The notes under the pieces: generated by a model
Databases searched by the model: none
Seen by the model: only the letters and a program-made list of their open reading frames with translations
What the model was told of the DNA's origin: nothing
Shown: in pieces, positions 31,943-40,771 of the stretch
Layout: the number at the start of each line of letters is the position of its first letter
How positions within the stretch are numbered: position 1 is the first letter of the stretch
Source: Isosphaeraceae bacterium
GTDB taxonomy: Bacteria > Planctomycetota > Planctomycetia > Isosphaerales > Isosphaeraceae
Length of the DNA: 53,049 bases
Direction: 5' to 3'
Assembly (NCBI GenBank): GCA_021324445.1
Contig: JAJPJC010000103.1
Coordinates: forward strand, 1 to 53,049
Translations under genes and position numbers: made by a program

Positions 31943-33256
31943 ATGATCATTCCCGCGCGACGACTCCTGTGGCTGGCCCTCGTCCCCCTCGCCGTCATCC
32001 TCGGCGGCCGGGGCGAGCCGGGAGCGATCCTCGCCGCATGGGTCCTCATGGGTTCGCTCCTGGCCGCCTTCGTGGTCGATGGGTTCCTCGCCGGCAAGCG
32101 GTCGCGCCTGCGGCTGGAACGGCAGACACCGGGCCAGCTCCATGTTGATCAGCCCCACCGCATCGCCTGGATCGTGGAGAACCCCAGCGGGTTTCCCCTG
32201 GCGCTTCAGCTCTCCGATCGGATCCCCGATGGGGCGCGCGCCGATCCACCCATCCTGGAGCTGAATGCACCCCCCCGGTCGCGCACGAGCTTCTCCTATG
32301 AGCTGATTCCCACCGAGCGCGGCACGGCGGTCTTCGGCGATCTCGACTACCGGATTCGCGGGCCGCTCGGCCTGGCCTGGTCGCAGCAGCGGCTGCCGGC
32401 CCGCCTGGAACTGCGGTGCCTGCCGCACCTGGCCAACGCCACGGCGGCCGAGCTGGCGGAGCGGCGCGCCTTGTTGCGGCAGGCGGGGAGCCATCGCTAT
32501 CGATGGCGGGGCGCCGGCACGGCGTTCGAATCGCTGCGCGAGTACAGCACCCAGGACGACATCCGCTGGGTGGACTGGAAGGCGACCGCGCGGCTGAGCC
32601 GGCCGATCAGCCGGAACTTCGAGGTCGAGCGTCATCAACAGGTCATGCTCCTGGTGGATGCCAGCCGGGCGCTGACGACGTATTGCGGCCATCGCACCAA
32701 GTTCGATGCCATGCTGGAAGCCGCGATCCTCGTGGCCCGCGCGGCCCTGGGTCAAGGAGACGGCCTCGGCCTGGTCGTCTTCGCCGACCAGGTCGAGACC
32801 TACCTCCACCCGCGCCGCGAGCGGGCGCAGTTGAAGGCGGTCATCGAGCACCTTTATGCCCGGCAACCGCGCCTGGTGGAACCGAACTTCGAGGCGGCGC
32901 TGACCCTGGCCGCCAAGCGCAACCTGCGTCGGACGCTGTTCATTCTCCTGACCGACGTCACGGTGATCGAGGCGGCCCGGCGCATGCTGCTGTACCTGCG
33001 GATCCTCACCCCGCGCCATCTTCCCCTGGTCGTGACCATCGCCGACGAGACGCTGGAACAGAACGAGCTGCTGGAGCCGCGGACCGCCGAGGAGTTCTAT
33101 CGCGTGGGCGTGGCGACCGAGCTGATGTACGAGCGAACGCTGTTGCTGGAGGAGCTGCGCCGCTCCGGCGTGGAGGTCCTGGACTCGCGCGCCGACCAGG
33201 TCGCCGCCCGGGCCATCGAGCGCTACCTCGACCTCAAGCGCCGTCTCCGCTTGTAG
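31943..33256 (+). CDS. DUF58 domain protein
   Basis: 437 residues from ATG 31943. Two N-terminal hydrophobic segments (RLLWLALVPLAVILGGRG and AILAAWVLMGSLLAAFVVDG) anchor it. The region RTSFSYELIPTERGTAVFGD followed by RIRGPLGLAWSQQRL is the Ig-like part, and ESLREYSTQDDIRWVDWKAT starts the DUF58 core. It continues with VMLLVDASRALTTYCGHRTK, a VWA-like metal-site region, and LRRTLFILLTDVTVIEAARR. This makes it the usual partner of a MoxR ATPase, whose gene ends 5 bp upstream. The next gene is convergent and ends 5 bp away. Confidence 0.93.
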   Translation: MIIPARRLLWLALVPLAVILGGRGEPGAILAAWVLMGSLLAAFVVDGFLAGKRSRLRLERQTPGQLHVDQPHRIAWIVENPSGFPLALQLSDRIPDGARADPPILELNAPPRSRTSFSYELIPTERGTAVFGDLDYRIRGPLGLAWSQQRLPARLELRCLPHLANATAAELAERRALLRQAGSHRYRWRGAGTAFESLREYSTQDDIRWVDWKATARLSRPISRNFEVERHQQVMLLVDASRALTTYCGHRTKFDAMLEAAILVARAALGQGDGLGLVVFADQVETYLHPRRERAQLKAVIEHLYARQPRLVEPNFEAALTLAAKRNLRRTLFILLTDVTVIEAARRMLLYLRILTPRHLPLVVTIADETLEQNELLEPRTAEEFYRVGVATELMYERTLLLEELRRSGVEVLDSRADQVAARAIERYLDLKRRLRL

Positions 33257-33260
33257 GCGC

Positions 33261-35600
33261 TCATTTCGGGTCGGTCCCGGCGAGCCTGGTGATCGCGGGG
33301 AGCTCGTCATGGGTCAGTTCCCGGGCCATCGTGAAGCCGAGTTCCTCGAGGACGGCGGTCAGTTCCTTGCGGGTCTCCTTGTGGACCACCAGCCAGCCCG
33401 GTCCGGGGCGAGCGAGCAGGAAGGGGCGGAGGCGCGGGCTGGTCGCGATCGCCTGGAACTGGTCCTTTTCGGGAATGTGCAGCAACACAGCGTCGGCCAG
33501 CTCCAGCGGCCGGCCCCTGCCGACGCGCAGCCAGGCGTCGATGGCCACGGCGATCAAGGGAGGCGCCGGGCGCGCCAGGTGGTCGCTCAACCAGCCGTGC
33601 ACCACGCCCGGCTTCAGGCCCCCGGCCGCCGCCCGTCGCATCGAGGCGGCTGTGAGCTGCCAGCCGATCGCGGCCGATCGCGGCGGCTGGGCGATCCGGC
33701 GGAGCCGCGACTTCTGCACGAGGTCGAGCGGTTGGGTCAGGCTGATCTGGCCCTGCTCGTCCAGCTCCAGGGTGCGCCGGCGGTCCCCCAGGTGCCGCGA
33801 GACGAGCGCGCCCGGGAGCTGGAGGGCCTTGCCCGAGCCCGACCCGAGCACGCAGTGCTCACCGCAGGCTGTGCCGGCATGGCGCTCCAGGTACGCGTCG
33901 CGGTCGGCCGTGCTGGGGAAGGCCAGCACCGTGACCCCGGAGCGGATCGACAGGCTCTCGCGCCGGCCGGACCAGTCGGCGAGCGAGCGCAGCACGTTGG
34001 CGGGGAGCTCGCGCTGGCTGTGCTGCTGGAGGAACTCGACGATCTGGGCGTGGCTCAGCCCGCTCTCCTCCGCCTGGTAGACGCTGGTCTGCGTCAGGCG
34101 GAACGTCTGGATGGGACCCGAGTGGGCCGAGTCACTCTCGGCGATCCGCCCCAGGAACCCGGCGGTCCGGGCGCCGGCCTGATCCAGGTAGGCGACGATG
34201 TCGAAGTTGGGTTGGATCACCAGGCATCGGCGCTGGGCCGGCTCCGGCGGCGGGGCGACCTCGGGGGCGCCGAAGACGGCCCGGCCGGACTCGGTCAGCC
34301 GAAAGCCCAGCGGCGCGGACTCACCCCGGCCCAGCCGCGCGCGCTCGACCAGGCCCAGCGCCACCAGGCTCACCATCAGGGCGTTGGCATACCACGTCCC
34401 CTCCTTGCTGAACCACCACGCCCGCAGCCGCGCATCGCCGCTCTGCCGCTCCTTGTCCCGCGCGGCGGCCAGCCTGGGATCCCAGGTCAGTTCCATGTAC
34501 GGCAGGTGGGAGCTACTGGGATGTCCATGGAGGGCATGGAGCCGCTCGAGGAAGGTGTCCAGCTCATACCAGCGATCGCCGGCGTGGGCCAGGCACCCCA
34601 GCGCCCAGGCCAGGACTTTCCGGGCGCTCTGCACCGGCCCGGCGTAGGCCAGCGCCGCACGACCTTGCTCGGACCCGCTGCCATCGAACCAGTACCGAGC
34701 CGACAGCCAGCCGCGCGCCCAGGAATCCATTTGCAGGAAATCGGGCCGGGTGAACTGCCGGGCCGCCGCGGTCGCATCGGCAACCAGCTCGCTCCCTTGC
34801 ACGCCAATCAACCCGGCGGATCGCATCAGCTCGAGGGAGAAGCCATGCGGGTCAGGGAGCCGGGGATCGGCACCCTCGTCCAGGGGCACGGCCTTCTCCA
34901 GGGCCCGGAGGGCCGGGCCGGCCGGGGACCCGTCCTTCCGGGCCTTGACCGAGCCGCGGCCCGCCAGGTAGGCGAAGACCCGGGACAGGTCCAGGGCCAC
35001 CTCGGCCGGCGACCGCCGGGTGATGGCCTCGGGGATGCCCGCCGCCGGCGGAATCGACCACGGGGCCGGGCCGGCGGGCTCGAGCTGCCGGGCGATGCCG
35101 GCGTGCAGGCTGTAGCGCGGCAAGGGACTGTCCGGCCCGCTGCCGTAACTGTAGGACGAATACGAGTAGCCCAGGTCGATTTCTTCCGAGAGCAAGATCC
35201 ACCGTTCCACCATCGCCGTGATCGGGTTCTGCTTCCACTGTCTCTGGATGTAGTGCTCGGAGTATTTCCTCTCGATGATCTCCAGGAGACCGCGGGCCAT
35301 CAGGTCGAGCCGGATGACCTGGCCGTCGACCGAGCCGCCATAGCGGGCATAGGCGGCGGCCACGGCGCGTTCCTGCGAGGTGAGCGAGCGGAGCACGCGG
35401 GCGGCCGCCGCGTCGTCCTCGAGGGCCTTGCGCAAGCGCGAAATGAGATCCTCCCTCGGCAGACTGCTCAGACCGGCATCCAGCCAGGTGCGCGCCGCCT
35501 TGCGTAAGGGGTCCAGACGCATGTGCTCCAGGCCGCCGGGGACGCGCCGGGTGGACGGAGCGAACAGGAGCGGGAGTGAACGGCCCGGACTCGGTGTCAT
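33261..35600 (-). CDS. XPB/Ssl2 N-terminal-domain-like protein lacking helicase motor
   Basis: 779 residues from ATG 35600 (MTPSPGRSLPLLFAPSTRRV). The middle has winged-helix segments (LTSQERAVAAAYARYGGSVD, MVSLVALGLVERARLG, FRLTESGRAVFGAPEV). From about residue 520 there is RRCLVIQPNFDIVAYLDQAG and on, including FRLTQTSVYQAEESGLSHAQ, the Helicase_C_3/XPB-N-terminal-like domain (PF13625) found beside XPB helicases. No Walker A or B is present, so it is not itself a helicase. Normally the next gene encodes XPB; here the operon instead continues upstream with a 92-residue protein and a PD-(D/E)XK-like protein. No motor gene lies nearby. Confidence 0.8.
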   Translation of the reverse strand: MTPSPGRSLPLLFAPSTRRVPGGLEHMRLDPLRKAARTWLDAGLSSLPREDLISRLRKALEDDAAAARVLRSLTSQERAVAAAYARYGGSVDGQVIRLDLMARGLLEIIERKYSEHYIQRQWKQNPITAMVERWILLSEEIDLGYSYSSYSYGSGPDSPLPRYSLHAGIARQLEPAGPAPWSIPPAAGIPEAITRRSPAEVALDLSRVFAYLAGRGSVKARKDGSPAGPALRALEKAVPLDEGADPRLPDPHGFSLELMRSAGLIGVQGSELVADATAAARQFTRPDFLQMDSWARGWLSARYWFDGSGSEQGRAALAYAGPVQSARKVLAWALGCLAHAGDRWYELDTFLERLHALHGHPSSSHLPYMELTWDPRLAAARDKERQSGDARLRAWWFSKEGTWYANALMVSLVALGLVERARLGRGESAPLGFRLTESGRAVFGAPEVAPPPEPAQRRCLVIQPNFDIVAYLDQAGARTAGFLGRIAESDSAHSGPIQTFRLTQTSVYQAEESGLSHAQIVEFLQQHSQRELPANVLRSLADWSGRRESLSIRSGVTVLAFPSTADRDAYLERHAGTACGEHCVLGSGSGKALQLPGALVSRHLGDRRRTLELDEQGQISLTQPLDLVQKSRLRRIAQPPRSAAIGWQLTAASMRRAAAGGLKPGVVHGWLSDHLARPAPPLIAVAIDAWLRVGRGRPLELADAVLLHIPEKDQFQAIATSPRLRPFLLARPGPGWLVVHKETRKELTAVLEELGFTMARELTHDELPAITRLAGTDPK

Positions 35601-35607
35601 GGCGCGC

Positions 35608-35886
35608 TCAGGATTTGAGGATCTTCGGGGTATGCCCGCGACGGCGGAGCACGTCCGCCAGGTCGTCGGCGCGGCCGGGGTCCACGAGCGCGACCTGCGG
35701 CGCCAGCCGGCAGAGGAGGTACGGCCGCACCGCCGTATCGCCGGCCAGCTCCAGGAGCTGGGCCGGGTCGCTGACTTCCAGCACGGCCGCACCGAAGTGA
35801 ACCTCGGGAGCCGTCGGCTCGGCCAGCGGCAACAGCTCGTTAAGCGGATCGGATGCCGAGGGTTGGAGAGCTTTCTTTCGCGCCAT
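35608..35886 (-). CDS. Small hypothetical protein in the XPB-like operon
   Basis: 92 residues from ATG 35886 (MARKKALQPSASDPLNELLP). It has a proline- and acid-rich N-terminus, then VHFGAAVLEVSDPAQLLELA, a short strand-helix region with RPYLLCRLAPQVALVDPG and ADDLADVLRRRGHTPKIL. The ADDLADVLRRRG helix resembles the C-terminal helix seen in helicase-linked regulators, though I cannot name a family. The gene lies 7 bp upstream of the XPB-N-terminal-like gene and 15 bp downstream of the PD-(D/E)XK-like gene, so it is part of one operon. Confidence 0.65.
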   Translation of the reverse strand: MARKKALQPSASDPLNELLPLAEPTAPEVHFGAAVLEVSDPAQLLELAGDTAVRPYLLCRLAPQVALVDPGRADDLADVLRRRGHTPKILKS

Positions 35887-35901
35887 GAGATGACATCCAT
35901 G

Positions 35902-36378
35902 TCAGGCTCCGAGACGCTGCGTTGTGCCTCCCTCGAGCTTTTCGAGCAGGCCGGCCCTTCCTAGCTCGTCGGAACCCGGCGGATCCTCGGACTTCCAGTA
36001 GTACGCCAAGTCACGGAGCCATGCCTCAACAAGTGTCAGCAGGTATGACTCAAACACGCGCTCTCTGGGAAATTCCGGGTCGTAACGCTGGAGGACTTGC
36101 CGGGTGTCGAGGCGGACAATCGGCTCCCCGAGGCTCTCTCCCTCTGTCCTGTACAACTGAATGCAGTTCGGATCGATCGTCAAGACAAAAGCGACTCGTT
36201 CAGCGGATTTCGCCAGTTGCCTTGGAAGGATTGTCGCCCATCTCTCTACGGGATGCGCCTTCACCTCGATGAGGGCGACTGTATGGTTCTCCCTGTCCAC
36301 GACGGCGGCATCAAACCCGTTATCGGCCGTTCGCGGCACGGCCATACCTCCTTTCTCCAAGTCGTCCAGGGGTTTCAC
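35902..36378 (-). CDS. Predicted PD-(D/E)XK-fold protein
   Basis: 158 residues from ATG 36378 (MKPLDDLEKGGMAVPRTADN). The segment NGFDAAVVDRENHTVALIEV, with an A-L-I-E-V-K motif at the end, places Asp and E-x-K about 15 residues apart in two strands, the pattern of the restriction-endonuclease fold. Downstream come QLAKSAERVAFVLTIDPNCI and YRTEGESLGEPIVRLDT, then a helical C-terminus. The codons are less GC-biased than those of neighbours, hinting at horizontal transfer. It is the first gene of an operon with a 92-residue protein and the XPB-N-terminal-like protein. Nuclease activity is a hypothesis from the motif. Confidence 0.6.
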   Translation of the reverse strand: MKPLDDLEKGGMAVPRTADNGFDAAVVDRENHTVALIEVKAHPVERWATILPRQLAKSAERVAFVLTIDPNCIQLYRTEGESLGEPIVRLDTRQVLQRYDPEFPRERVFESYLLTLVEAWLRDLAYYWKSEDPPGSDELGRAGLLEKLEGGTTQRLGA

Positions 36379-36601
36379 CCCTGGCTACTGACCGCCGTCC
36401 CTCCGGGGCGTTCCAGACCGTCTCGCCTTCGTTCCGATCGCTCTTATGCTAGCAACTCGCCCGCCCCACCGCCAGCCACGTACTCGGCCCCTGAACGCGT
36501 ACACCGTCTCGCCGGCGCGGCTGCGTCGCGAGGAAGTTGACCGTGTCTGCCCTTGATGTTCTGGATTTGGAAACGACAATGCCTGGCGGGGAGGACTTGC
36601 C

Positions 36602-37027
36602 ATGTCCGCGAAGAGAGGCAACACATCGGGGCCGGCGGGAAGAGCCTACCTGGCGTTGATCCGAGAATTCCCCCTCAGGCCGATCCGCTCGGAGGCCGAG
36701 TTAGGCCGAGCGATCGCAATGGTCGATGCCTTGAGCGACCGGAAGTCGCTCACTCCCGACGAGCACGACTATCTGCTCGTGCTATCCGACCTCATCGAGA
36801 AATACGAGGACGAACGCTCTCCGATTCCGGCGATCTCCGGGGTCCCGATGTTGCGATACCTCTTCGAGGCCAAGGGGGTCGCCCAGGCCAAGGTAGCGGC
36901 CGAGGCAGGCATCGCCGAGTCAACGCTCTCGGAGATCCTGGCGGGCAAGCGGAAGCTGGGGATCAAGCATGTCACCCGCCTGGCCGGGTACTTCAAGGTG
37001 GATCCGGGTTTGTTCCTCCCCGGCTGA
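36602..37027 (+). CDS. Orphan HigA-type antitoxin (XRE)
   Basis: 141 residues from ATG 36602. It opens RAYLALIREFPLRPIRSEAE, then LSDLIEKYEDE, and an HTH in the last 60 residues (LRYLFEAKGVAQAKVAAEAG, IAESTLSEILAGKRKLGIKH). It is clearly paralogous to the HigA at 49666-50196 (shared PLRPIR-x-EAEL and LIEKYEDE/LVEKYEDE). The 223 bp upstream contain no HigB-type ORF, so it has no toxin here. Such solitary antitoxins may act as regulators or protect against a related toxin, for example the HigB encoded at 49356-49646. Confidence 0.82.
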   Translation: MSAKRGNTSGPAGRAYLALIREFPLRPIRSEAELGRAIAMVDALSDRKSLTPDEHDYLLVLSDLIEKYEDERSPIPAISGVPMLRYLFEAKGVAQAKVAAEAGIAESTLSEILAGKRKLGIKHVTRLAGYFKVDPGLFLPG

Positions 37028-37080
37028 ATTGGCCTTGAGGATCGATTCCGCGGCCCGCAAGACTCCCTCAGGGAGGCAGC

Positions 37081-38733
37081 TCAGATGTTCGCGATCAGGT
37101 CGTAATACTCGTCATCCTCGTTCTTACCGCCGTGGCCCTTGCCGACCTGCTCGACGCCGGCAACGAATTCGACCGACTTGATCCACTTGACCATCTTGTA
37201 GCCGAGCTGGTTCTCGACCCGGAGCCGCAGCGGGGCGCCGTAGAGCCGCTCCAGCGGCGCGCCGTTGCGCTCGTAGGCGAGGAGGCTCTGGGGATGGAGC
37301 ACGTTGGTCATGCTGTGGCAGTCGTAGTATTCGCCGCCGTAGAGACCCTCGCCGAAGGAGTGGAACACAACGAATTTGGCCTCGGGCGCCGGCCGGACCA
37401 GCTCGACGAGCCTGGCCAGCGGCAGGCCGCCCCACTGGGCGATCCCCGACCAGCCCTGGATACAGTGGTGCATCGTGATCTGTTCCTGCTTGCCCAGCGC
37501 GCGGATCTCGTCCATCGAGAGCTCGACCGGGTGCTGCACCAGCCCGTGGACTTGGAGGCGGTAGTCGCGGAAGCCGTCGTCGGCCAGCCGCAGCCACTCC
37601 TCGGAGGTCGGCAGCTTGCCGTTGGGCCAAAAGTGCGGGGAGATCTCCTCCCGGCTGTACCGGGCGCGCGGGGCCATCGGATCCAACCCCACGCGCATCA
37701 GGCCCTCGACGAGCCGACGGGCGGCGTACTGCAAGGCCCGGGGGCGGCGCCACGAGACCCAGTGTGCCGCCACGCAGGCCAGGATGATCACCCCGATCCC
37801 GATGCCGCCCAGGATGAGGCCGGGGATGCCGGTCTCGTCGGTGCCCATGACGATGTGGTCCATGTTCCGGGCCAGTCCGGTGACGACGACCATCAGGACG
37901 TGGACGGCGATGAAGCCGAGGTAGGCCAGCAGCAGGAGGAAGTGGATCGATCGGGCAGCCTGGCGGCCGCCGAAGATCCGGGCATACCACCGGAAGCGGC
38001 TGTCGACGGCCGGGGACATGGCCAGCCCGGTCAGGATCGACAGCGGGGGCAGGATGAACACGACGGCGAAGTAAGCGAGATGCTGGAGCGAGTTGTACTG
38101 GTAGAAGCCGTCGGGCTCGGGGGGCATGTGGAACGTGGCATAGTGGACCAGCACCGCCCAGGCCTCCGGGACGATCTGCCAGGAGTGGGGCACGATCCGG
38201 CGCCACTGGCCCGTGGCCCAGAGCAAGGTCACGAAGACGAGCCCGTTGGCGACCCAGAGCAAGGCCACCAGGAAGTGCCAGTGCCGCGCGATTCCGACGG
38301 TGTGCCGGCCGCCGGGCAGGGCGAGCCAGGGCGAGATGTACCGGGCGTCGTCCTTGGCCGTCCAGACGCGATCCGTGGGCACAAGTACCGGAGTCACGCG
38401 GAGCCATTCCGAGCCGGGGGTGCAGTGGACGTTCCAGTAGAGCCGGGGATGGTCCATCAGGATCGACAGCCCGCTCCGGATCATGAAGACCATGAGCAGG
38501 AGGTTGAGGTAATGGGCGGACCGCAGCCAGAGCGGGAACCCGTGCGGCCCCTCGGCCGAGGCCGGGTCGCGCGGGCCACTCACCGACGGCAAGCCCGCGA
38601 TCGCGTACTGGACCCAGGCCGCGACGATCGGCGCCATCGCCACGGCGGCCAATACGACCAGCGCCGAGGGCCGGATCCAGAGGCGGAGCCGGCGGTCGGC
38701 CGGGAACGTCATTTGTTCGTGGGTCAGAGCCAT
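37081..38733 (-). CDS. Cytochrome b561-like / molybdopterin oxidoreductase fusion
   Basis: 550 residues from ATG 38733. The N-terminal 330 residues are a four- to six-helix cytochrome b domain with candidate haem histidines in LRSAHYLNLLLMVFMIRSGL, IARHWHFLVALLWVANGLVF, NSLQHLAYFAVVFILPPLSI and IHFLLLLAYLGFIAVHVLMV. The C-terminal half is a sulfite-oxidase-type molybdopterin domain: LPTSEEWLRLADDGFRDYRL, EQITMHHCIQGWSGIAQWGG with the molybdenum ligand Cys424, and LYGAPLRLRVENQLGYKMVK. It probably moves electrons between a membrane quinol or haem and a periplasmic or cytoplasmic Mo site, as separate MsrPQ/YedYZ subunits do. It is 8 bp downstream of an XRE gene. No signal peptide of Tat type is seen. 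Confidence 0.9.
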   Translation of the reverse strand: MALTHEQMTFPADRRLRLWIRPSALVVLAAVAMAPIVAAWVQYAIAGLPSVSGPRDPASAEGPHGFPLWLRSAHYLNLLLMVFMIRSGLSILMDHPRLYWNVHCTPGSEWLRVTPVLVPTDRVWTAKDDARYISPWLALPGGRHTVGIARHWHFLVALLWVANGLVFVTLLWATGQWRRIVPHSWQIVPEAWAVLVHYATFHMPPEPDGFYQYNSLQHLAYFAVVFILPPLSILTGLAMSPAVDSRFRWYARIFGGRQAARSIHFLLLLAYLGFIAVHVLMVVVTGLARNMDHIVMGTDETGIPGLILGGIGIGVIILACVAAHWVSWRRPRALQYAARRLVEGLMRVGLDPMAPRARYSREEISPHFWPNGKLPTSEEWLRLADDGFRDYRLQVHGLVQHPVELSMDEIRALGKQEQITMHHCIQGWSGIAQWGGLPLARLVELVRPAPEAKFVVFHSFGEGLYGGEYYDCHSMTNVLHPQSLLAYERNGAPLERLYGAPLRLRVENQLGYKMVKWIKSVEFVAGVEQVGKGHGGKNEDDEYYDLIANI

Positions 38734-38741
38734 CGTGCCTC

Positions 38742-39125
38742 TTAAGATTTATTCCGATTTTGCTTCGACGGTCCCGCATCAGCCGCGGCGGTGAGGATGC
38801 GTCCCCGGAAGTGGCCCGGGGCCATCTGGATTTCATCGAGGAATCGCCGTGCGATCGGGGAGGGCTGGCGCAATCCCTGTTCCCATGATCGGATTGTCAT
38901 GGGACTCACTGCCAAGAGCTGGGCGAAGACCTCTTGGCTTGCCCCGATGAGCTCCCGCACGGCGCGCACGCGCGCTGGGGGATACGGCGATGGCTTGGGG
39001 ATGACCCTCACCTGCCGCACCGTGTACTTGGTCTCGATCGGCGTGCCTGCGGCGAGGTCGTCGGCGAACTGATTGAGGGCCTTCACGATGCGTGCGCCCC
39101 GCGCCGAAAGTTTCCCTTTGCTCAC
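38742..39125 (-). CDS. XRE-type HTH regulator (antitoxin-like)
   Basis: 127 residues from ATG 39125. After a basic N-terminus (SKGKLSARGARIVKALNQFA) come ETKYTVRQVRVIPKPSPYPP and the HTH: RVRAVRELIGASQEVFAQLL, AVSPMTIRSWEQGLRQPSPI. This layout is that of the NadS/HigA2-type antitoxins, in which the toxin gene usually lies upstream; none is present in the 161 bp before it. The gene ends 8 bp before the cytochrome/molybdopterin fusion on the same strand, so it may have been recruited to regulate that enzyme. Confidence 0.8.
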   Translation of the reverse strand: MSKGKLSARGARIVKALNQFADDLAAGTPIETKYTVRQVRVIPKPSPYPPARVRAVRELIGASQEVFAQLLAVSPMTIRSWEQGLRQPSPIARRFLDEIQMAPGHFRGRILTAAADAGPSKQNRNKS

Positions 39126-39286
39126 GAATTCCTCCCCTGATCCAACTGCGCTTGAATGCGCGCGATCAGCCAGCTCGGGGATTTATCCTAATGCCCAGTA
39201 ATAGGGTTTGCAAGGTCATTCCCCAAAGGAGTTGCGGCCTGTGGCTGGGGGCCTGATCCCAAGAATGGGGCCTGCTCGGTTTGCAG

Positions 39287-40771
39287 CTATTCCGATGGTA
39301 CAGGCTGTATCTCGGGCGCTTCCGACCAGCTCGGGACGACGAAGCTCGCGGCCAGGCCGACGGCGAAGACCGTGGACGAGCCCACCAGGGCGAACCACGG
39401 CCAGGCCAGCGGGGTCGCGAACTTGGCGGCGGTCACGGCGGCGATGCCGGCCAGCGCTCCCGCCAGCGCCGCCGATTGGCCGACGCGGCGGGTCAGGATC
39501 CCCAGCAGGAACAACCCGAGCAAGATCCCCGAGACGAACGAGGCGATCGCCAGGGCGTTGTTCACCACGTTGTCTTCCAGCCCGCGGGCACCGAAGGCCA
39601 CGGCCGTCAGCACGACGCCCCAGAGCACGGTCATCGCCCGCGAGAGCCGCATCAGGTGCCGCTCGTCGCTGACCCCGGTGACGGGCCGGTACAGGTCGTT
39701 GACGATCGTCGCGGCCGACGAATTCAACGAGCCGGCCAGGGTCCCCATCGCCGCCGAGAAGACCGCGGCGACCACCAGGCCGAGCACGCCGGTCGGCAGG
39801 TAGTGGACGATGAAATACGAAAACACCTCGTCGGAGCGGGCCAGCCCGGCGCCGGCCGACCCCAGGCCCTCCGTGGGGGGAAAGACCTGGTAGAACACCC
39901 ACAGGCTGACGCCGATCAGCAGGAAGAAGGCGAACTGGGCCAGGATGATGAAGCCGCTGGACACCAACGCCACGGCGGCCTGCCGCTGCGATCGCGCCGC
40001 GAGGTAGCGCTGGACCATCATCTGGTCGGCCCCGTGGGTCGCCGTGTTCAGCACCATGCCGCCGATCAGGCCGGCCCAGAAGGTGAACGGCCTGGTCAGG
40101 TCGAAGGAGAAGTCCAGCAGTCGGAACTTCCCCGCGGCTCGGGCCGTCTGCACCAGCTCGGACCAGCCGCCGGGGAGCCGGCCCGCCAGGATCATCAGGG
40201 CCACCAAGGCGCCCAGGATGTACACGCTGAACTGGATCACGTCGGTCCAGATCACCGCCTTCATCCCGCCGAGGAAGGTGTAGACCACCGTGATCGCCGC
40301 CACGGCCACGATGGCTGTCTCGAGCGACCAGCCGGTCAGGTGCCTGAGCATCGTCGCCGCGAGGAAGAGCCGCAGGCCGTCGCCGAGCGAGCGAGCCACC
40401 AGGAAGAGGAGCGAGGCCGTCGTTCGGGTCGGCCCGCCGAACCGGTCCCGCAGCACCTGGTAGGCCGTGAAGATCTGGCCGCGGAAATAGGCCGGCAGGA
40501 GGACCGTCGCCACGATCACGCGGCCGAGGAGGTAGCCCATCGGGAGCTGGAGGTAGGTGAAGTCGCCCCGGTAGGCCACCCCGGGGACGCTCAGGAAGGT
40601 CGCCGTGCTGGTCTCGGTCGCCACGATCGAGATCATCACGGCCCAGGCCGGGATGTTGCTCTCGCCCAGGAAATACCCCTTCAAGCCCTGCGATCGCGAG
40701 CCCAGCCAGGCCCCCAGCGCGGTGCAGCCGGCGACGTAGACCGCGATCACGGCGAGGTCGATGGGGTTCAT
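39287..40771 (-). CDS. Sodium/solute symporter (SSS family)
   Basis: 494 residues from ATG 40771. About thirteen membrane helices are visible, beginning IDLAVIAVYVAGCTALGAWL. Family landmarks are YFLGESNIPAWAVMISIVAT, PGVAYRGDFTYLQLPMGYLL and the GADQMMVQRYLAARSQRQAA motif with the Gln/Met pair. The substrate is likely a small organic solute such as a sugar, sialic acid or amino acid; the sequence does not decide. The start overlaps the stop of the PIN-toxin gene as ATGA, so transporter and toxin module are read as one message. Downstream there is no further gene on this strand before 39126. Confidence 0.92.
   Translation of the reverse strand: MNPIDLAVIAVYVAGCTALGAWLGSRSQGLKGYFLGESNIPAWAVMISIVATETSTATFLSVPGVAYRGDFTYLQLPMGYLLGRVIVATVLLPAYFRGQIFTAYQVLRDRFGGPTRTTASLLFLVARSLGDGLRLFLAATMLRHLTGWSLETAIVAVAAITVVYTFLGGMKAVIWTDVIQFSVYILGALVALMILAGRLPGGWSELVQTARAAGKFRLLDFSFDLTRPFTFWAGLIGGMVLNTATHGADQMMVQRYLAARSQRQAAVALVSSGFIILAQFAFFLLIGVSLWVFYQVFPPTEGLGSAGAGLARSDEVFSYFIVHYLPTGVLGLVVAAVFSAAMGTLAGSLNSSAATIVNDLYRPVTGVSDERHLMRLSRAMTVLWGVVLTAVAFGARGLEDNVVNNALAIASFVSGILLGLFLLGILTRRVGQSAALAGALAGIAAVTAAKFATPLAWPWFALVGSSTVFAVGLAASFVVPSWSEAPEIQPVPSE

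Noticed and set aside
36379..36601. Degenerate HigB upstream of the orphan HigA
   Set aside because: No frame shows the VFNIKGN or DKGGWK motifs; a QNIKG match is on the other strand and isolated.
37027..37081. Short CTCCC-TCA-GGGAG hairpin between convergent genes
   Set aside because: The stem is only five base pairs with no T-run, so it is too weak to call a terminator.
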